Source: an uncultured Bacilli bacterium (GTDB taxonomy: Bacteria > Bacillota_I > Bacilli_A > RF39 > UBA660). Taken from it: a DNA stretch of 24,893 nt. The notes under the pieces are model-generated. The model searched no databases and was not told where the DNA came from. It worked only from the letters and a program-made list of their open reading frames with translations. Location: NCBI GenBank assembly GCA_947624915.1, contig CANQMF010000009.1, forward strand, positions 1-24,893, given 5' to 3'. Both the position numbers and the translations under genes were made by a program. Positions 24,601 through 24,893 of this stretch are shown in pieces (within the stretch, counting starts at the first letter, position 1; each line of letters opens with the position of its first letter).

Positions 24601-24628
24601 ATGACATCTACTGAAAATATGCTATAAT
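24601..24628 (+). promoter_or_regulatory. Promoter of the right-edge gene
   Basis: ATGACA (24601-24606), 16-bp spacer, TGCTATAAT with TATAAT at 24623-24628: a near-consensus -35 combined with an extended -10. The predicted leader before the ATG at 24738 is ~100 nt, AT-rich and without an obvious hairpin. Confidence 0.65.
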
Positions 24629-24737
24629 GTATGTGATAAGACAATATAAAACAATAATTTAATTAATATTCAAAATATGAAATTTGTGTTTGAAGTTGGT
24701 AAATTTTATAGTAATCGGAATTGGAGGAGTAACTAAA

Positions 24738-24893
24738 ATGGATAATAAAGGATATGATTTTTTAAATAAAATATATCAAAATTTGCATTTAAGTGATGAG
24801 GTAATGCATACTGCCGTACCAAGTGATAATAAAAATGAAAAAATAGCTAAATACATGGAAAGGTTAGAACGTGTAACAAGAAGAGCATTTAAT
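24738..24893 (+). CDS. Unrecognised protein, N-terminal 52 residues (runs off window)
   Basis: ATG at 24738 follows a strong GGAGGAG (24723-24729), and the frame stays open to the window edge. The visible part (MDNKGYDFLNKIYQNLHL, then SDEVMHTAVPSDN and KIAKYMERLERVTRRAF) is polar and helical, without signal peptide or membrane span. Too little is visible for a family call. Confidence 0.8.
   Translation, partial: MDNKGYDFLNKIYQNLHLSDEVMHTAVPSDNKNEKIAKYMERLERVTRRAFN

Larger units (their letters stand above)
24206..24737. other. 532-bp AT-rich gap with two promoter-like sites and an inverted repeat
   Basis: No firm gene. It contains, in order, a 35-codon minus-strand remnant (24308-24415), the perfect palindrome ATAATAATTATTAT near 24420-24440, an extended -10 TGGTATAAT (24448-24456), the inverted repeat at 24519-24580, and a promoter at 24601-24628 serving the right-edge gene. 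Confidence 0.6.

Overview
The window is AT-rich (roughly 70% A+T by eye) and reads as chromosome of a low-GC Bacillota, probably a Bacilli/Erysipelotrichia/RF39-type gut lineage. That placement is inference: peptidoglycan synthesis is present (murC), RNase HIII is used, TGA works as a stop (rsmE ends in TGA and no gene needs TGA as Trp), Shine-Dalgarno sites are strong, and many promoters are of the extended -10 type (TGnTATAAT). No tRNA, rRNA, CRISPR array or intact insertion sequence was found.

Left part (1-16.1 kb), core-like. It opens inside enolase. Next come a ClpX-type AAA+ ATPase without the ClpX zinc domain and a small gene 1 nt behind it, then a winged-helix/metallophosphoesterase with its own consensus promoter, operator-like repeat and leader hairpin, then murC. 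A pair for a small C-terminally anchored protein and a membrane-bound phosphodiester glycosidase-like protein follows and ends in a terminator shared with the convergent rnhC. Divergent from rnhC is a tight run cvpA - rsmE - acidic membrane-anchored protein - mtaB. mtaB is convergent with pyrG, with an 11-bp hairpin between them. pyrG is divergent from an unrecognised single-pass membrane protein, followed by another unrecognised protein.

Right part (16.1-24.9 kb), accessory-like. Here genes are mostly single units separated by 230-560 bp of AT-rich DNA, and arginine is written almost only as AGA/AGG. Contents: a Nudix hydrolase, an HD-domain hydrolase, a HelD-type RNA polymerase recycling ATPase, a tandem-GNAT protein split into two frames exactly at an A AAA AAG heptamer, a possible 35-residue membrane peptide, an unrecognised 229-residue protein, a second Nudix hydrolase, two possible gene remnants and the start of one more gene at the right edge.

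How they may work together: the left part serves housekeeping functions (glycolysis, cell wall, CTP supply, tRNA and rRNA modification, RNA:DNA hybrid removal). The right part is rich in nucleotide-handling and acetyltransferase folds, but no single pathway joins them. The best candidates for something new are the zinc-less ClpX-like gene with its small partner, and the -1 frameshift arrangement in the GNAT gene.
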